Shown: in pieces, positions 35,095-43,227 of the stretch
Numbering within the stretch: position 1 is the first letter of the stretch
Layout of the letters: the number at the start of each line of letters is the position of its first letter
Assembly (NCBI RefSeq): GCF_000519085.1
Contig: NZ_KI912577.1
Span: 1,118,501 to 1,182,500 of the forward strand
DNA length: 64,000 nucleotides
Direction: 5' to 3'
Origin: Methylobacterium sp. 10
Lineage (GTDB): Bacteria; Pseudomonadota; Alphaproteobacteria; Rhizobiales; Beijerinckiaceae
The notes under the pieces: generated by a model
The model's database searches: none
Told to the model about the DNA's origin: nothing
Seen by the model: only the letters and a program-made list of their open reading frames with translations
Made by a program: the position numbers and the translations under genes

Positions 35095-37032
35095 TTGGCC
35101 CAACACGCATCGGCCCCTGGGGCCTCGGTGGAGAGCGCAGGTTCGAAGAGCGCGGATCCTCCGCGCGCCGGCCTGCCTCTCCTCCTCGGGGCGCTCGGCA
35201 TCGTCTACGGCGATATCGGCACCAGCCCGCTCTACGCCTTCAAGGAAGCCGTGCGGGCAGCCTCCGGCGGCGGACCGCCCCAGGCCATCGCCGTGGTCGG
35301 CGCGGTGTCGCTGATCTTCTGGGCCCTGATCCTCATCGTCTCGCTGAAGTACGCGGTGCTGATCCTGCGCGCCGACAACAGGGGCGAAGGCGGCATCGTC
35401 GCCATGCTCGCGCTCCTCGGTGCCCGCCATGCCAAGCCCGGCACGCGACAAGCCGCGCTCCTCGTGGTTGGCCTCGTCGGCGCCGCCCTGCTCTACGGTG
35501 ACGGGGCGATCACCCCGGCGATCTCGGTGCTGAGCGCGGTGGAGGGCCTCAAGGTGGCGGCTCCCGGCCTCGACCATGCCGTCCTGCCCATCACCATCGC
35601 CATTCTGGTCGGGCTGTTCCTGGTGCAGAGCAAGGGCGTCGCCTTCATCGGCCGGATCTTCGGCCCGGTGATGGTAGTATGGTTCGTCGTCCTGGCGCTC
35701 CTGGGCCTCGGCGGCATCTGGCACGCGCCGCAGATCCTCGGCGCGCTCAACCCCTGGCGCGCGGTGGATTTCCTCGTCCATGCGGGCTGGCACGTGAGCT
35801 TCGCCATGCTCGGCGCGGCCTTCCTCGCAGTCACCGGCGGCGAGGCGATGTATGCCGATCTCGGCCATTTCGGCGCGAGGCCCATCCGCCTCGCCTGGTT
35901 CGGCCTCGTCCTGCCGGCCCTCGTCATCCACTATTTCGGCCAGGGCGGCCTGCTGCTGGTCTCCCCCGACGCCATCGAGAACCCGTTCTACCGTCTCAGC
36001 CCGGACTGGGCCTATTACCCGCTGATCGCCCTCGCGACGCTGGCCACCGTCATCGCCTCGCAGGCCATCGTCTCAGGCGTTTTCTCGCTCACCCAGCAAT
36101 CGATCCAGCTCGGGTTCCTGCCGCCCATGCGGGTGATCCACACGGCGCGCGAGGAGCGCGGGCAGATCTACGTGCCGGTGATCAACTGGCTGATGGCGGC
36201 AGCGACCCTCACCGCCGTCCTCACCTTCGGCTCCTCCGACAGGCTGGCCGGCGCCTACGGCATCGCCGTCTCCTCGCTCATGGCGATCACCACCCTGCTC
36301 GCTGCCCTGGTGGCCCTGAAATGGGGCTACAACCCCATCGCGGTCTTCGCGGTCAACGGCTTCTTCCTTGCCATCGATCTCGTCTTCCTCGGCGCCAACA
36401 GCGTGAAGCTGTTCGAGGGCGGCTGGTTTCCCCTGGTGCTGGCCGGCCTCGTCGCCTTCCTGATGCTGACCTGGCGCAAGGGGAACATGCTGGTGGAGCA
36501 GGCCCGAGCGACGTTGCGGCAGCCCGAGGCGGCGTTCATCGCGCAGTTACGCCGCGAGCCGCCGATCACCCTGCCGGGCAACGCCGCCTTCCTGTCCTCG
36601 GCGACGAGCGGGATCCCGCTTCACCTGTCGCGCTTCGTCGAGCGCAGCCATGCCCTGCACAAGCGCATCCTCCTCGTCACCGCTCTCTACGAGGAGGCGC
36701 CGAGTGTGCCGCGGACAGAGCGCGCCGAGGTGACCGAGATCACCCCGGACATCTTTCGCCTCGTCCTGCATTACGGCTTCATGGAGGACGCCTCGATTCC
36801 CGACGGCCTGCGATGCGCCGTCGAATGCGGCACGCTGCCGAAGGCGTTCCTCGACGACCTGACCATCTTCATCGGCCACGAGACCATCATCCCGAAGAGC
36901 GACAACCGGGGCATGGCGACGTGGCGCGAGACCATCTTCGCCTTTCTCCTGCGCAACGCCGAGGCTACGGGCGCGCAGTTCTGTATCCCGACCCGCCAGC
37001 TCGTGGAGGTCGGCACCGAGATCGAGATCTGA
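35095..37032 (+). CDS. kup: Low-affinity potassium uptake protein Kup
   Basis: A 645-aa K+/H+ symporter with about 12 membrane helices and a cytosolic C-terminal domain. The family signature LLGALGIVYGDIGTSPLYAFKEAV lies near residue 35. Further hallmarks are LRADNRGEGGIVAMLALL, YGDGAITPAISVLSAVEGL and GAYGIAVSSLMAITT. The longer open frame starts at 34888, but its extra residues are not family-like. TTG 35095, preceded by AAGGAA at nine bases, restores normal length, so I use it. It is probably a single gene, convergent with the small secreted-protein gene. Confidence 0.9.
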   Translation: MAQHASAPGASVESAGSKSADPPRAGLPLLLGALGIVYGDIGTSPLYAFKEAVRAASGGGPPQAIAVVGAVSLIFWALILIVSLKYAVLILRADNRGEGGIVAMLALLGARHAKPGTRQAALLVVGLVGAALLYGDGAITPAISVLSAVEGLKVAAPGLDHAVLPITIAILVGLFLVQSKGVAFIGRIFGPVMVVWFVVLALLGLGGIWHAPQILGALNPWRAVDFLVHAGWHVSFAMLGAAFLAVTGGEAMYADLGHFGARPIRLAWFGLVLPALVIHYFGQGGLLLVSPDAIENPFYRLSPDWAYYPLIALATLATVIASQAIVSGVFSLTQQSIQLGFLPPMRVIHTAREERGQIYVPVINWLMAAATLTAVLTFGSSDRLAGAYGIAVSSLMAITTLLAALVALKWGYNPIAVFAVNGFFLAIDLVFLGANSVKLFEGGWFPLVLAGLVAFLMLTWRKGNMLVEQARATLRQPEAAFIAQLRREPPITLPGNAAFLSSATSGIPLHLSRFVERSHALHKRILLVTALYEEAPSVPRTERAEVTEITPDIFRLVLHYGFMEDASIPDGLRCAVECGTLPKAFLDDLTIFIGHETIIPKSDNRGMATWRETIFAFLLRNAEATGAQFCIPTRQLVEVGTEIEI

Positions 37033-37039
37033 CGGTGTC

Positions 37040-37336
37040 CTACTCCGCGTCCGGACTGCGCGGCATGCGCGCCGCCACGCATTCGCGCATGGCATCTTCG
37101 ATCCTGGCGGCCTTGGCGTTGCCGTAGACGGCCACGTCGTCGATGCATTTCAGGAAGTAGCCGGCGGTGAAGCTATCACTGATGCTGTTGAACGACTTGC
37201 CGAGGCGCGAGGCGATCTGCATGCGGTCCATGGCCGTGCCCTTGCTCCATTCCGTGAGCGGGTCATTCATCGACAGTGCCTGTGCTGGAGCGGTCATCGC
37301 TGCGAGCACGGCTAAAGCAGCCAACCTGTTCGTCAT
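37040..37336 (-). CDS. Small secreted two-cysteine protein, function unknown
   Basis: A 98-aa protein with a clear signal peptide (MTNRLAALAVLAAMTAPAQA) and a mature helical domain of about 78 residues containing two cysteines (FLKCIDD and RECVAA) that can form one disulfide. Size and cysteine spacing recall HdeA-like periplasmic proteins, but I do not recognise the family. It ends 7 bases from kup on the other strand and is transcribed from its own region. Confidence 0.65.
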   Translation of the reverse strand: MTNRLAALAVLAAMTAPAQALSMNDPLTEWSKGTAMDRMQIASRLGKSFNSISDSFTAGYFLKCIDDVAVYGNAKAARIEDAMRECVAARMPRSPDAE

Positions 37337-37620
37337 CGTGTCGAATCCTCCCATCGGCCTCGACGGATCGTCGTCCGTTCGTTGATGGCCGTATGGGGCG
37401 GGACGATACTGTCATAGCCAGCGTCGTACAAATCGATCGACTTACCGGCAGGGCTTCTTCTCTACCGTAAGTCTTATCAATATTTATCATGGTCGCGCGA
37501 GCCGACGGGATTTCGAACCGCTGACGCGGCCCTTCCCGCGCCGGCTCCCGGGTCACCGTCCGCTGGCGCTGCAGGCGCCCGAGGGAGGGGGCGGATCGAA
37601 ATGGCGAGTCTCCACCCGTA
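37337..37620. other. Intergenic region between the oxalate operon end and the small secreted-protein gene
   Basis: About 280 bases (330 with the hairpin). The part near 37470-37490 is AT-rich (tcttatcaatatttatcat) and may hold the promoter of the small secreted protein on the minus strand. A tRNA T-arm-like string was examined here and rejected. No other feature seen. Confidence 0.4.
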
Positions 37621-37662
37621 GCGCCGACGCCCGGACACCTGGGGTGATCCGGGAACCGGCGC
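37621..37662 (-). terminator. Strong hairpin after the oxalate operon
   Basis: Nested arms GCGCCG/CGGCGC (37621-37626, 37657-37662) and CCCGGA/TCCGGG (37630-37635, 37648-37653), starting about 8 bases after the stop of the ligase gene. There is no T-tract, so it may be a 3'-end stabiliser rather than an intrinsic terminator. Confidence 0.5.
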
Positions 37663-37670
37663 GCTGCTCC

Positions 37671-39206
37671 TCACGTCAGGCCGAGCTTCTGGGCGAGGCC
37701 GATGCGCTGGAGCTTGCCGGTGGCGCCCTTCGGGATCTCTTCGAGGAAGATGATCTTGGCCGGCACCTTGAACGGGGCGAGGCGCTCGGACGCGAAGCCC
37801 CGCAGGTCCTTCTCCGACAGGGCGTCGTGGCCCTCGCGCAGGACGATGGCAGCCACCACGTCCTCGCCGAGCTTGTCGTGCGGCATCGCGAAGGTGATGC
37901 ACTGGGACACCGCCGGGTGGTCCATCAGGATCTCGTCCACCTCGCGCGGGGAAATCTTCTCGCCGCCGCGGTTGATGATCTCCTTCAGGCGACCGGTGAT
38001 CGAGAGGTAGCCCTCCGGGGTCAGCGTGCCTTGGTCGCCGGTGCGGAACCAGCCCTGCCTGGTGAAGGCTTCGGCATTGGCCTTCTCATTGTTCTCGTAG
38101 CCGGTCATCACGTTGTCGCCGCGGATGACGATCTCTCCGGTCTCGCCGGCGGCCAGGGGCTCGCCGTCATGGTCGACGATGGCGATCTCCGGGCCGGCGG
38201 CGAGGCCCACCGAGCCGGCATAATGCGGCCGGGGCGGCAGCGGGTTCGAGGCCATCTGGTGGGCAGCCTCGGTCATGCCGTAGGCCTCCAGCAGCGGCGC
38301 ACCGAACACCTCCTCGATCTCCTTCATCACCTGCGGCGGCATGGAGGACGATGAGGAGCGGATGAAGCGCAGGGGATTGGCCGCGATGACCTCCTTGTTG
38401 CGGGCGGCGCGGCCCAGGATCGCCTGGTGCATCGTCGGCACCGCCGTGTACCAGGTCGGGCGGACCTCCCCCATCCAGCCGAAGAACTTCAGGGCGTTGA
38501 AGCCCGGCGTGCAGCAGACCTGCCCGCCCGCCGAGAGCGGCGCCAGGATGCCGGCGATGAGGCCGTGGATGTGGAACAGCGGCATGATGTTGAGGCCGCG
38601 ATCCTCGGCCGTGAAGGCGAGGGTGGTGCGGATGTTGCGGGCCGAGGCGCAGACGTTCGACTGCTTCAGCGGCACGATCTTCGGGCGCGAGGTGGTGCCC
38701 GAGGTGTGGAGCACGAGACCGATATCGTCCGGATGGGCCGGGCCGCCCTGGGCTGCCGGCGTCGCATCGGATCCGGAGAAGGCGAGGGTGAAGCTGCCCG
38801 CGCCCTGCTCGGGCGTCGGGGTCAGGCGCACCACCGGCACGCCGAGCTTCTCGGCCACCGCCACCGCCGGGCTCTGCGAGCCCTCTGCCGCCACCAGCAG
38901 CTTGGCGTTGAGGTCGGTCAGGTAGAACTCGAATTCGTCCGCCTTGTAGGCGGGGTTCAGGGGAGCCGAAGTGGTGCCCGCCGCGATGGCGATGAAGGCG
39001 GCGGCCATTTCCGGTCCGTTGTCGAGGACGATGGCGACCCGGTCGCCACGGCCGATCCCCTGCGCGTTGAGGGACGCGATGGTGCTGTCGGTGAGCGCCC
39101 GCAGGGCGCCGAAGGTCAGCGGAACGCCGCCGGGGCTCGACAGGGCGCTGGCCTCGTCGGCGCCCGCCTGGATCAGCGCGTGCAAGGTGGTTGCGGTCTC
39201 GGCCAT
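37671..39206 (-). CDS. Oxalate--CoA ligase (AAE3/Pcs60-like acyl-CoA synthetase)
   Basis: A 511-aa ATP-dependent ligase forming oxalyl-CoA. The adenylate-forming P-loop is LHTSGTTSRPKIVPL, A5 is LEAYGMTEAAHQM, A7/A8 are FRTGDQGTLTPEGYLSITGRLKEIINRGGEKISP, and the catalytic Lys lies in PKGATGKLQR. The wording APLNPAYKADEFEFYL and FIRSSSSSMPPQVM...NPLPPRPH is typical of oxalyl-CoA synthetases (plant AAE3, yeast Pcs60) rather than fatty acid ligases. ATG 39206 begins the conserved start. It is the last gene of the minus-strand oxalate set, 118 bases after the reductase gene, and is followed by a hairpin. Confidence 0.85.
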   Translation of the reverse strand: MAETATTLHALIQAGADEASALSSPGGVPLTFGALRALTDSTIASLNAQGIGRGDRVAIVLDNGPEMAAAFIAIAAGTTSAPLNPAYKADEFEFYLTDLNAKLLVAAEGSQSPAVAVAEKLGVPVVRLTPTPEQGAGSFTLAFSGSDATPAAQGGPAHPDDIGLVLHTSGTTSRPKIVPLKQSNVCASARNIRTTLAFTAEDRGLNIMPLFHIHGLIAGILAPLSAGGQVCCTPGFNALKFFGWMGEVRPTWYTAVPTMHQAILGRAARNKEVIAANPLRFIRSSSSSMPPQVMKEIEEVFGAPLLEAYGMTEAAHQMASNPLPPRPHYAGSVGLAAGPEIAIVDHDGEPLAAGETGEIVIRGDNVMTGYENNEKANAEAFTRQGWFRTGDQGTLTPEGYLSITGRLKEIINRGGEKISPREVDEILMDHPAVSQCITFAMPHDKLGEDVVAAIVLREGHDALSEKDLRGFASERLAPFKVPAKIIFLEEIPKGATGKLQRIGLAQKLGLT

Positions 39207-39324
39207 GGAAGCTGTGTCCTCATCGTCAGTTGCCTTCGGGATGGTGAAGGCGGTCCGCCGCATGGGGAGCGGCACATGTTCACGTGGATGGGCGGTCGGT
39301 TGCGACCGCCGGGGGATCGTTGGG

Positions 39325-40335
39325 TCAGGCCGTCGCGATGGACAGGCGTCCCTGCGCCCGTTCGAGGCTCTGCGAGAGCAGCCGCATCAGGGCGTAGACG
39401 GTGCCGATATGCGGAGTCGGGGTGTCGGTGAGGCGGCCGAGTTCGATGATCGAGCCGACGAGGGCTTCTAGTTCGATCGGCCGGCCGGCCTCCACGTCCT
39501 GCAGCATCGAGGTCTTGTGCGCGCCGACCTTCTCGGCCCCGGCGATGCGCCGCTCGATCCCGAGCTTGAAGGTGATGCCGAGCTTGTTCGCGATGGTCTC
39601 CGCCTCGCGCATCATGTCGGCGGCGAGTGCCCGCGTCTCCGGGAACCGACAGATATCCACCAGGGTGGCATGGGCCAGCGCGGAGATCGGGTTGAAGCTG
39701 AGGTTGCCCCAGAGCTTGAGCCAGATCTCGGCGCGGATGTCGCTGGTGACGGGCGCGCGGAAGCCCGCCTTGATCAGGAGCTGTGCCAGGGCCTGGACCC
39801 GCGGGCTCATGGAGCCGTCGAGTTCGCCCAGACCGAAGCGGTGGCCCTCGATCACCTGGACCACGCCGGGCTCGGTGAGGACGGCCGCCGGGTAGACCAC
39901 CGAGCCGATGACATGTTTCGGGTCGAGATGCTCCGCGATGAGCCGGCCCGGATCGGCGGTTTCCAAGTGCGTCCCGGACAGCTCGCCCCCATGGCCACCC
40001 GAAAAGTACCACCATGGGATGCCGTTCTGCATGGTCACCACGATGGTATCGGGGCCGATGAGGTGGTGGAGATCGGCGGCGATCGGTCCGACCTGATGCG
40101 CCTTCACGGTGAGCAGCACCACGTCGTGAACGCCGGCCTCTTCCATGGACTTCGTGGCCTTGAGGTTCGTCACGTGGATCTCGGAGCCGTTCTCCTCGAT
40201 CAGGCGCATGCCGTTGAAGCGGATGGCATCGAGATTGGCCCCGCGTGCGATGAAGGTGACGTCCTCGCCGATATTCGCCAGGCGAACCCCCAGAAATCCG
40301 CCGATAGCGCCTGCGCCGACGATCGCGATGCTCAT
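39325..40335 (-). CDS. Ketopantoate-reductase-family enzyme, probable oxalyl-CoA reductase (PanE2-like)
   Basis: A 336-aa NADPH-dependent dehydrogenase. The Rossmann motif IAIVGAGAIGGFLGVRLANIGEDV is at the N-terminus. The catalytic Lys is in LLTVKAHQV, the nicotinamide loop is VVTMQNGIPWWYF, and the C-terminal domain has EIWLKLWGNLSFNPISALAHATL and HKTSMLQDVEAGRPIELEALVGSI. PanE itself makes pantoate, but in M. extorquens the paralogue PanE2 reduces oxalyl-CoA to glyoxylate. Placement next to an oxalate-CoA ligase and an oxalate-type carrier makes that role likely here, though not proven from sequence. Confidence 0.8.
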   Translation of the reverse strand: MSIAIVGAGAIGGFLGVRLANIGEDVTFIARGANLDAIRFNGMRLIEENGSEIHVTNLKATKSMEEAGVHDVVLLTVKAHQVGPIAADLHHLIGPDTIVVTMQNGIPWWYFSGGHGGELSGTHLETADPGRLIAEHLDPKHVIGSVVYPAAVLTEPGVVQVIEGHRFGLGELDGSMSPRVQALAQLLIKAGFRAPVTSDIRAEIWLKLWGNLSFNPISALAHATLVDICRFPETRALAADMMREAETIANKLGITFKLGIERRIAGAEKVGAHKTSMLQDVEAGRPIELEALVGSIIELGRLTDTPTPHIGTVYALMRLLSQSLERAQGRLSIATA

Positions 40336-40383
40336 GCTCGTGCCCTCATTGTCCGGATGCCGTGTCGTTCTGATGTGTGCGGT

Positions 40384-41160
40384 TCAGGAGAAGCGGTTCG
40401 ACAGGATACCGATCCCTTCGATCTCCACCTCGACGGTGGCACCCTTCGGGATCGGGCCGGAACCGTTGGAGGTGCCGCAGGCGATGACGTCGCCGGGCTC
40501 CAGCGTCATACCCCGTGAGATCATGGCGACGATCTCGTGCGGGCGGAAGATCATGTCGGAGAGGGGATAGGTCTGCCGCTCGCGCCCGTTCACCCGCACC
40601 TTCACCGAGAGCGCCTCGGGGTCGAGGTCGGTGGCGATGGCCGGCCCGAATGGGCCGAACCCGTCCAGTCCCTTGGAGCGCGTCCATTGGGCGAAGCTCG
40701 GATCGGCCTTGAGGATTTCCAGCGCGGTCACGTCGTTCACGCAGGTATAGCCGAAGATGTGGTCGGCCGCCTCGTCGGGGGTGAGGTCGCGCGCGCTCCG
40801 GCCCGCCACCTTGCCGATGACGATGCCGAGTTCACCCTCGAACAGGATACGCCCGGCACAATCCGGCACCGCGATCTCGGCGCCGCTCGGGCGATAGGTG
40901 TTGGCCGGCTTCAGCAGGAACAACGGGGCGACCGGCGGGGTCAGCCCCTGCTTCTCGGCCATGGCGGAGAAATTGTTCCATAGGGCAATGACCTTGCTCG
41001 GCCGGCACGGCAGGTCGAGGACGATTTCGGCGAGGGGCAGGATCTCTCCCGTCGCCCTGGGCGCGTCGAACAGGTCGCCCTCGTGCACGGTGACCTGCTC
41101 TCCGTCGAGGCGACCGAAGCCGGCTCGACCGTCGTGGCTGTATCCGATCCAGCGGGCCAT
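40384..41160 (-). CDS. Fumarylacetoacetate hydrolase (FAH)-fold protein in the oxalate operon
   Basis: A 258-aa protein of the FAH superfamily (hydrolases, decarboxylases, hydratases acting on 2-oxo-dicarboxylates). Metal-ligand motifs are FEGELGIVIGKVAG (E-x-E type) and the Asp in GYTCVNDVTALEI. RSKGLDGFGPFGPAIATDLD and ACGTSNGSGPIPKGATVEVEIEGIGIL are also family-like. It lies between the carrier (3-base gap) and the PanE2-like gene (48 bases), so it is co-transcribed with the oxalate genes. FAH enzymes are not part of the known oxalate route; it might act on oxaloacetate or another C2-C4 keto acid. Its substrate is undetermined. Confidence 0.8.
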   Translation of the reverse strand: MARWIGYSHDGRAGFGRLDGEQVTVHEGDLFDAPRATGEILPLAEIVLDLPCRPSKVIALWNNFSAMAEKQGLTPPVAPLFLLKPANTYRPSGAEIAVPDCAGRILFEGELGIVIGKVAGRSARDLTPDEAADHIFGYTCVNDVTALEILKADPSFAQWTRSKGLDGFGPFGPAIATDLDPEALSVKVRVNGRERQTYPLSDMIFRPHEIVAMISRGMTLEPGDVIACGTSNGSGPIPKGATVEVEIEGIGILSNRFS

Positions 41161-41163
41161 GGT

Positions 41164-42471
41164 TCAGATGCTCCGGGCGACGACGCGGGCTCGCCATGGC
41201 TTCAGCACGCCGATGGCGAGGAGGGATGCGAGGATGTTGGCGCCGGCGGCGACGAGGAAGACGCCGTCCCAGCTGTTGGTGGCCTGCTGGAGATAGTTCG
41301 CCACGGGCACGAGGAGGGCGGCGGTGCCCTTCGCGGTGTAGAGCAGACCGGCATTGGTGGCGGCGAACTTGGTGCCGAAGGTGTCGGTGCAGGTGGAGGG
41401 GAAGAGGGAGTAGATCTCGCCCCAGGCGAAGAACACGAAGCCGGAGAGCAGGACGAACCACAGCGGGTCGTGGCCCCAGAGGTAGAGCATGTAGATGCCG
41501 AAGCCTTCCATGGCGAAGGCGATGAACATGGTGTTCTCGCGGCCGATCTTGTCGGAGACCCATCCGAAGAACGGGCGGGTGAGGCCGTTGAGGACGCGGT
41601 CGATGGTGGCGGCGAAGGTGATGGCGACCATGGTGATGCCCATGATGGTGACGGGCACCTTGTCGACGCCGATATCGGAGGCGATGGGCTTGAGGTTGGC
41701 GGTGATCATCAGGCCGCCGGCGCCGACGATGACGAACATGAAGTACATGAGCCAGAAGATCGGCTGGCGTGCGACTTCGCCGGGGGTGTAGTTGCGCCGG
41801 GTCTGGATGATGTTGGCGTTGGCCACGACCTCCGGCACCTGGCCCTTCTTCGGCGAGGTGAAGAAGAAGGCGAGCGCGCAGACGACGAGGCCCTGGCCGA
41901 TGCCGAAGTTGAAGAAGGCGGCCTGGAAGCCGTGATCGGCGATCATCCACTGGATCGGGGCGACGGTCAGCGCCGAGCCGGCGCCGAAGCCTGCGGCGAT
42001 GATGCCGGCGGCGAGCCCGCGCTTGTCGGGGAACCATTTCAGGGCCGAGCCGACGCAGGTGCCGTAGACGGCGCCCGCACCGATGCCGGCGACGACCTGG
42101 CCGAGATAGAACATGTTGAGCGAGGCGGCGTAGGAGTTGATGACCCAGCCGATGCCGCAGAGCGCGCCGCCGAACAGCACCACCACACGCGGGCCGTACT
42201 TGTCCACGAACCAGCCCTCGATCGGGACCAGCCAGGTCTCGAACAGCACGAACAGGGTGAAGGCCCACTGGATCGCCGCCCGGTCGAAGCCGAACTTCTT
42301 CTGGATGTCGGGGACGAAGAACGTCCAGCCGTATTGCAGGTTGGCGATCATCACCATGCAGATCACCCCGATCACCAGCTGACCCCAGCGCCCGAACGGC
42401 GGCGCGGACGCCGTATCCAGGGTCGGCTGGGTAGTCCCGCCCGAACCCGGGGGGGCGGCGCGAACGGTCAT
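41164..42471 (-). CDS. Oxalate/formate antiporter-type MFS transporter
   Basis: A 435-aa major-facilitator carrier with about 12 helices. It shows LQYGWTFFVPDIQKKFGFDRAAIQWAFTLF, the loop motif GWFVDKYGPR, GIGAGAVYGTCVGSALKWFPDKRGLAAGI and the mid-loop RPFFGWVSDKIGREN. The wording fits the OxlT branch of MFS. It is the first gene of the oxalate set and should import oxalate (or exchange it for formate). ATG 42471 is preceded by GAGGAAG; the frame is open to 42573. A promoter-like element with a palindrome lies just upstream. Confidence 0.85.
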   Translation of the reverse strand: MTVRAAPPGSGGTTQPTLDTASAPPFGRWGQLVIGVICMVMIANLQYGWTFFVPDIQKKFGFDRAAIQWAFTLFVLFETWLVPIEGWFVDKYGPRVVVLFGGALCGIGWVINSYAASLNMFYLGQVVAGIGAGAVYGTCVGSALKWFPDKRGLAAGIIAAGFGAGSALTVAPIQWMIADHGFQAAFFNFGIGQGLVVCALAFFFTSPKKGQVPEVVANANIIQTRRNYTPGEVARQPIFWLMYFMFVIVGAGGLMITANLKPIASDIGVDKVPVTIMGITMVAITFAATIDRVLNGLTRPFFGWVSDKIGRENTMFIAFAMEGFGIYMLYLWGHDPLWFVLLSGFVFFAWGEIYSLFPSTCTDTFGTKFAATNAGLLYTAKGTAALLVPVANYLQQATNSWDGVFLVAAGANILASLLAIGVLKPWRARVVARSI

Positions 42472-42508
42472 GACCGTCTTCCTCGGTGTCTCGTCTGTTG
42501 TTTGCCGA

Positions 42509-42536
42509 GTTCTAGACGGGAATATTTTGAATTCAA
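42509..42536 (-). promoter_or_regulatory. Candidate promoter and palindromic operator of the oxalate operon
   Basis: On the minus strand TTGAAT (42536-42531), a 16-base spacer and TAGAAC (42514-42509) resemble a sigma70 promoter 38 bases before the ATG. The -35 overlaps the perfect palindrome TTGAATTCAA (42527-42536), which could be a repressor site, e.g. of a GntR-type regulator. Inference only. Confidence 0.4.
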
Positions 42537-42702
42537 GAAACTTTGCTGGCAAGAACGTCGCAAAGCGAAACAAAAAATTTGGATCACGCGTATAAAAAAT
42601 TCAAACTCTTACCGTGGCGGTCTTTAACTTCGAATCAGTGCTGCGACGCAGCACTTCTCCCTCGGATCAGTCAGGAATCATACAATTCTGCAGCCTCGGA
42701 TC

Positions 42703-42728
42703 GGAACATTTCAGCAATTGTTATCGTT
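42703..42728 (+). promoter_or_regulatory. EcfG (general stress response) promoter of csbD
   Basis: GGAAC (42703-42707), exactly 17 bases, then CGTT (42725-42728). This is the known alphaproteobacterial EcfG/PhyR-regulon promoter consensus. It sits 73 bases before the csbD ATG, and CsbD is a stress-response family. Confidence 0.8.
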
Positions 42729-42800
42729 CGGCTTCCGACTTCGCGGTGCCCGACGCATGCCGCGTCCCGGCTTCCCCGATCGCTGATGAGGACCATTTCG

Positions 42801-43013
42801 ATGAGCAGCACCACCGACAAGATCAAGGGTCTCGCCAACGAAGCCGTCGGCAACATCAAGCAGGGCGTCGGCTCTGTCACGGGCAATGAGAAGCTGCAGG
42901 CAGAAGGCAAGGCGCAGGAGCTGAAGGGCGAGGCCCAGAAGACCGTGGGTGATGCCAAGGATGGGATCAAGGGCGCGGCTCAGAGCGCAGCCGACGCCGT
43001 CAAGAAAATCTGA
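42801..43013 (+). CDS. CsbD family stress-response protein
   Basis: A 70-aa hydrophilic protein with the CsbD pattern DKIKGLANEAVGNIKQGVGSVTGNEKLQAEGKAQELKGEAQK, a repeated amphipathic-helix composition rich in Lys, Ala, Gly and Gln. CsbD is induced in general stress responses but has no defined biochemical role. ATG 42801 follows GAGGAC by about 10 bases. The EcfG-type promoter upstream indicates control by the PhyR-NepR-EcfG cascade. A second CsbD-like gene follows 214 bases downstream. Confidence 0.9.
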   Translation: MSSTTDKIKGLANEAVGNIKQGVGSVTGNEKLQAEGKAQELKGEAQKTVGDAKDGIKGAAQSAADAVKKI

Positions 43014-43227
43014 CGATCCGGTCGGAGCCGTCGCGGGGGGGCGGTGCAAGTCCTCTCAAACGCCTCGTGATATCGGGGCGTGGCTCGATGGAATGTGGGC
43101 GGCTCCTTGAACCACCACGACGAACAATCGCTTCGAGCATCGTCGCGGACGCGTATCCGGAACGGTGCTCCGACAGGGCGGATCGGGCTCCCGGCCCGTC
43201 TTCCCCTCGCGAATGGGAGATAGATCC

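Larger units (their letters stand above)
42472..42800. other. AT-rich divergent intergenic region (oxalate operon / csbD)
   Basis: About 330 bases, clearly AT-richer than the rest of the window, especially 42520-42630. It contains the oxalate-operon promoter candidate (42509-42536) and the EcfG promoter of csbD (42703-42728). No gene is supported inside it. Confidence 0.6.

Noticed and set aside
37491..37525. tRNA-like 3' end (minus strand GGTTCGAAATCCC ... GCGCGACCA)
   Set aside because: The T-stem does not pair, the loop has an extra base, and no matching 5' acceptor strand (CGCGCGA) is found 70-95 bases away. It was also compared with a permuted tmRNA and did not fit.
39270..39290. CACGTG-containing string near the oxalate ligase start as a further parS
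   Set aside because: Only TTCACGTGG matches; the palindromic core does not extend to 10 bases.
43014..43227. Second EcfG promoter (a GGAAC before the tail-anchored CsbD-like gene)
   Set aside because: No CGTT occurs 16-17 bases downstream of that GGAAC.
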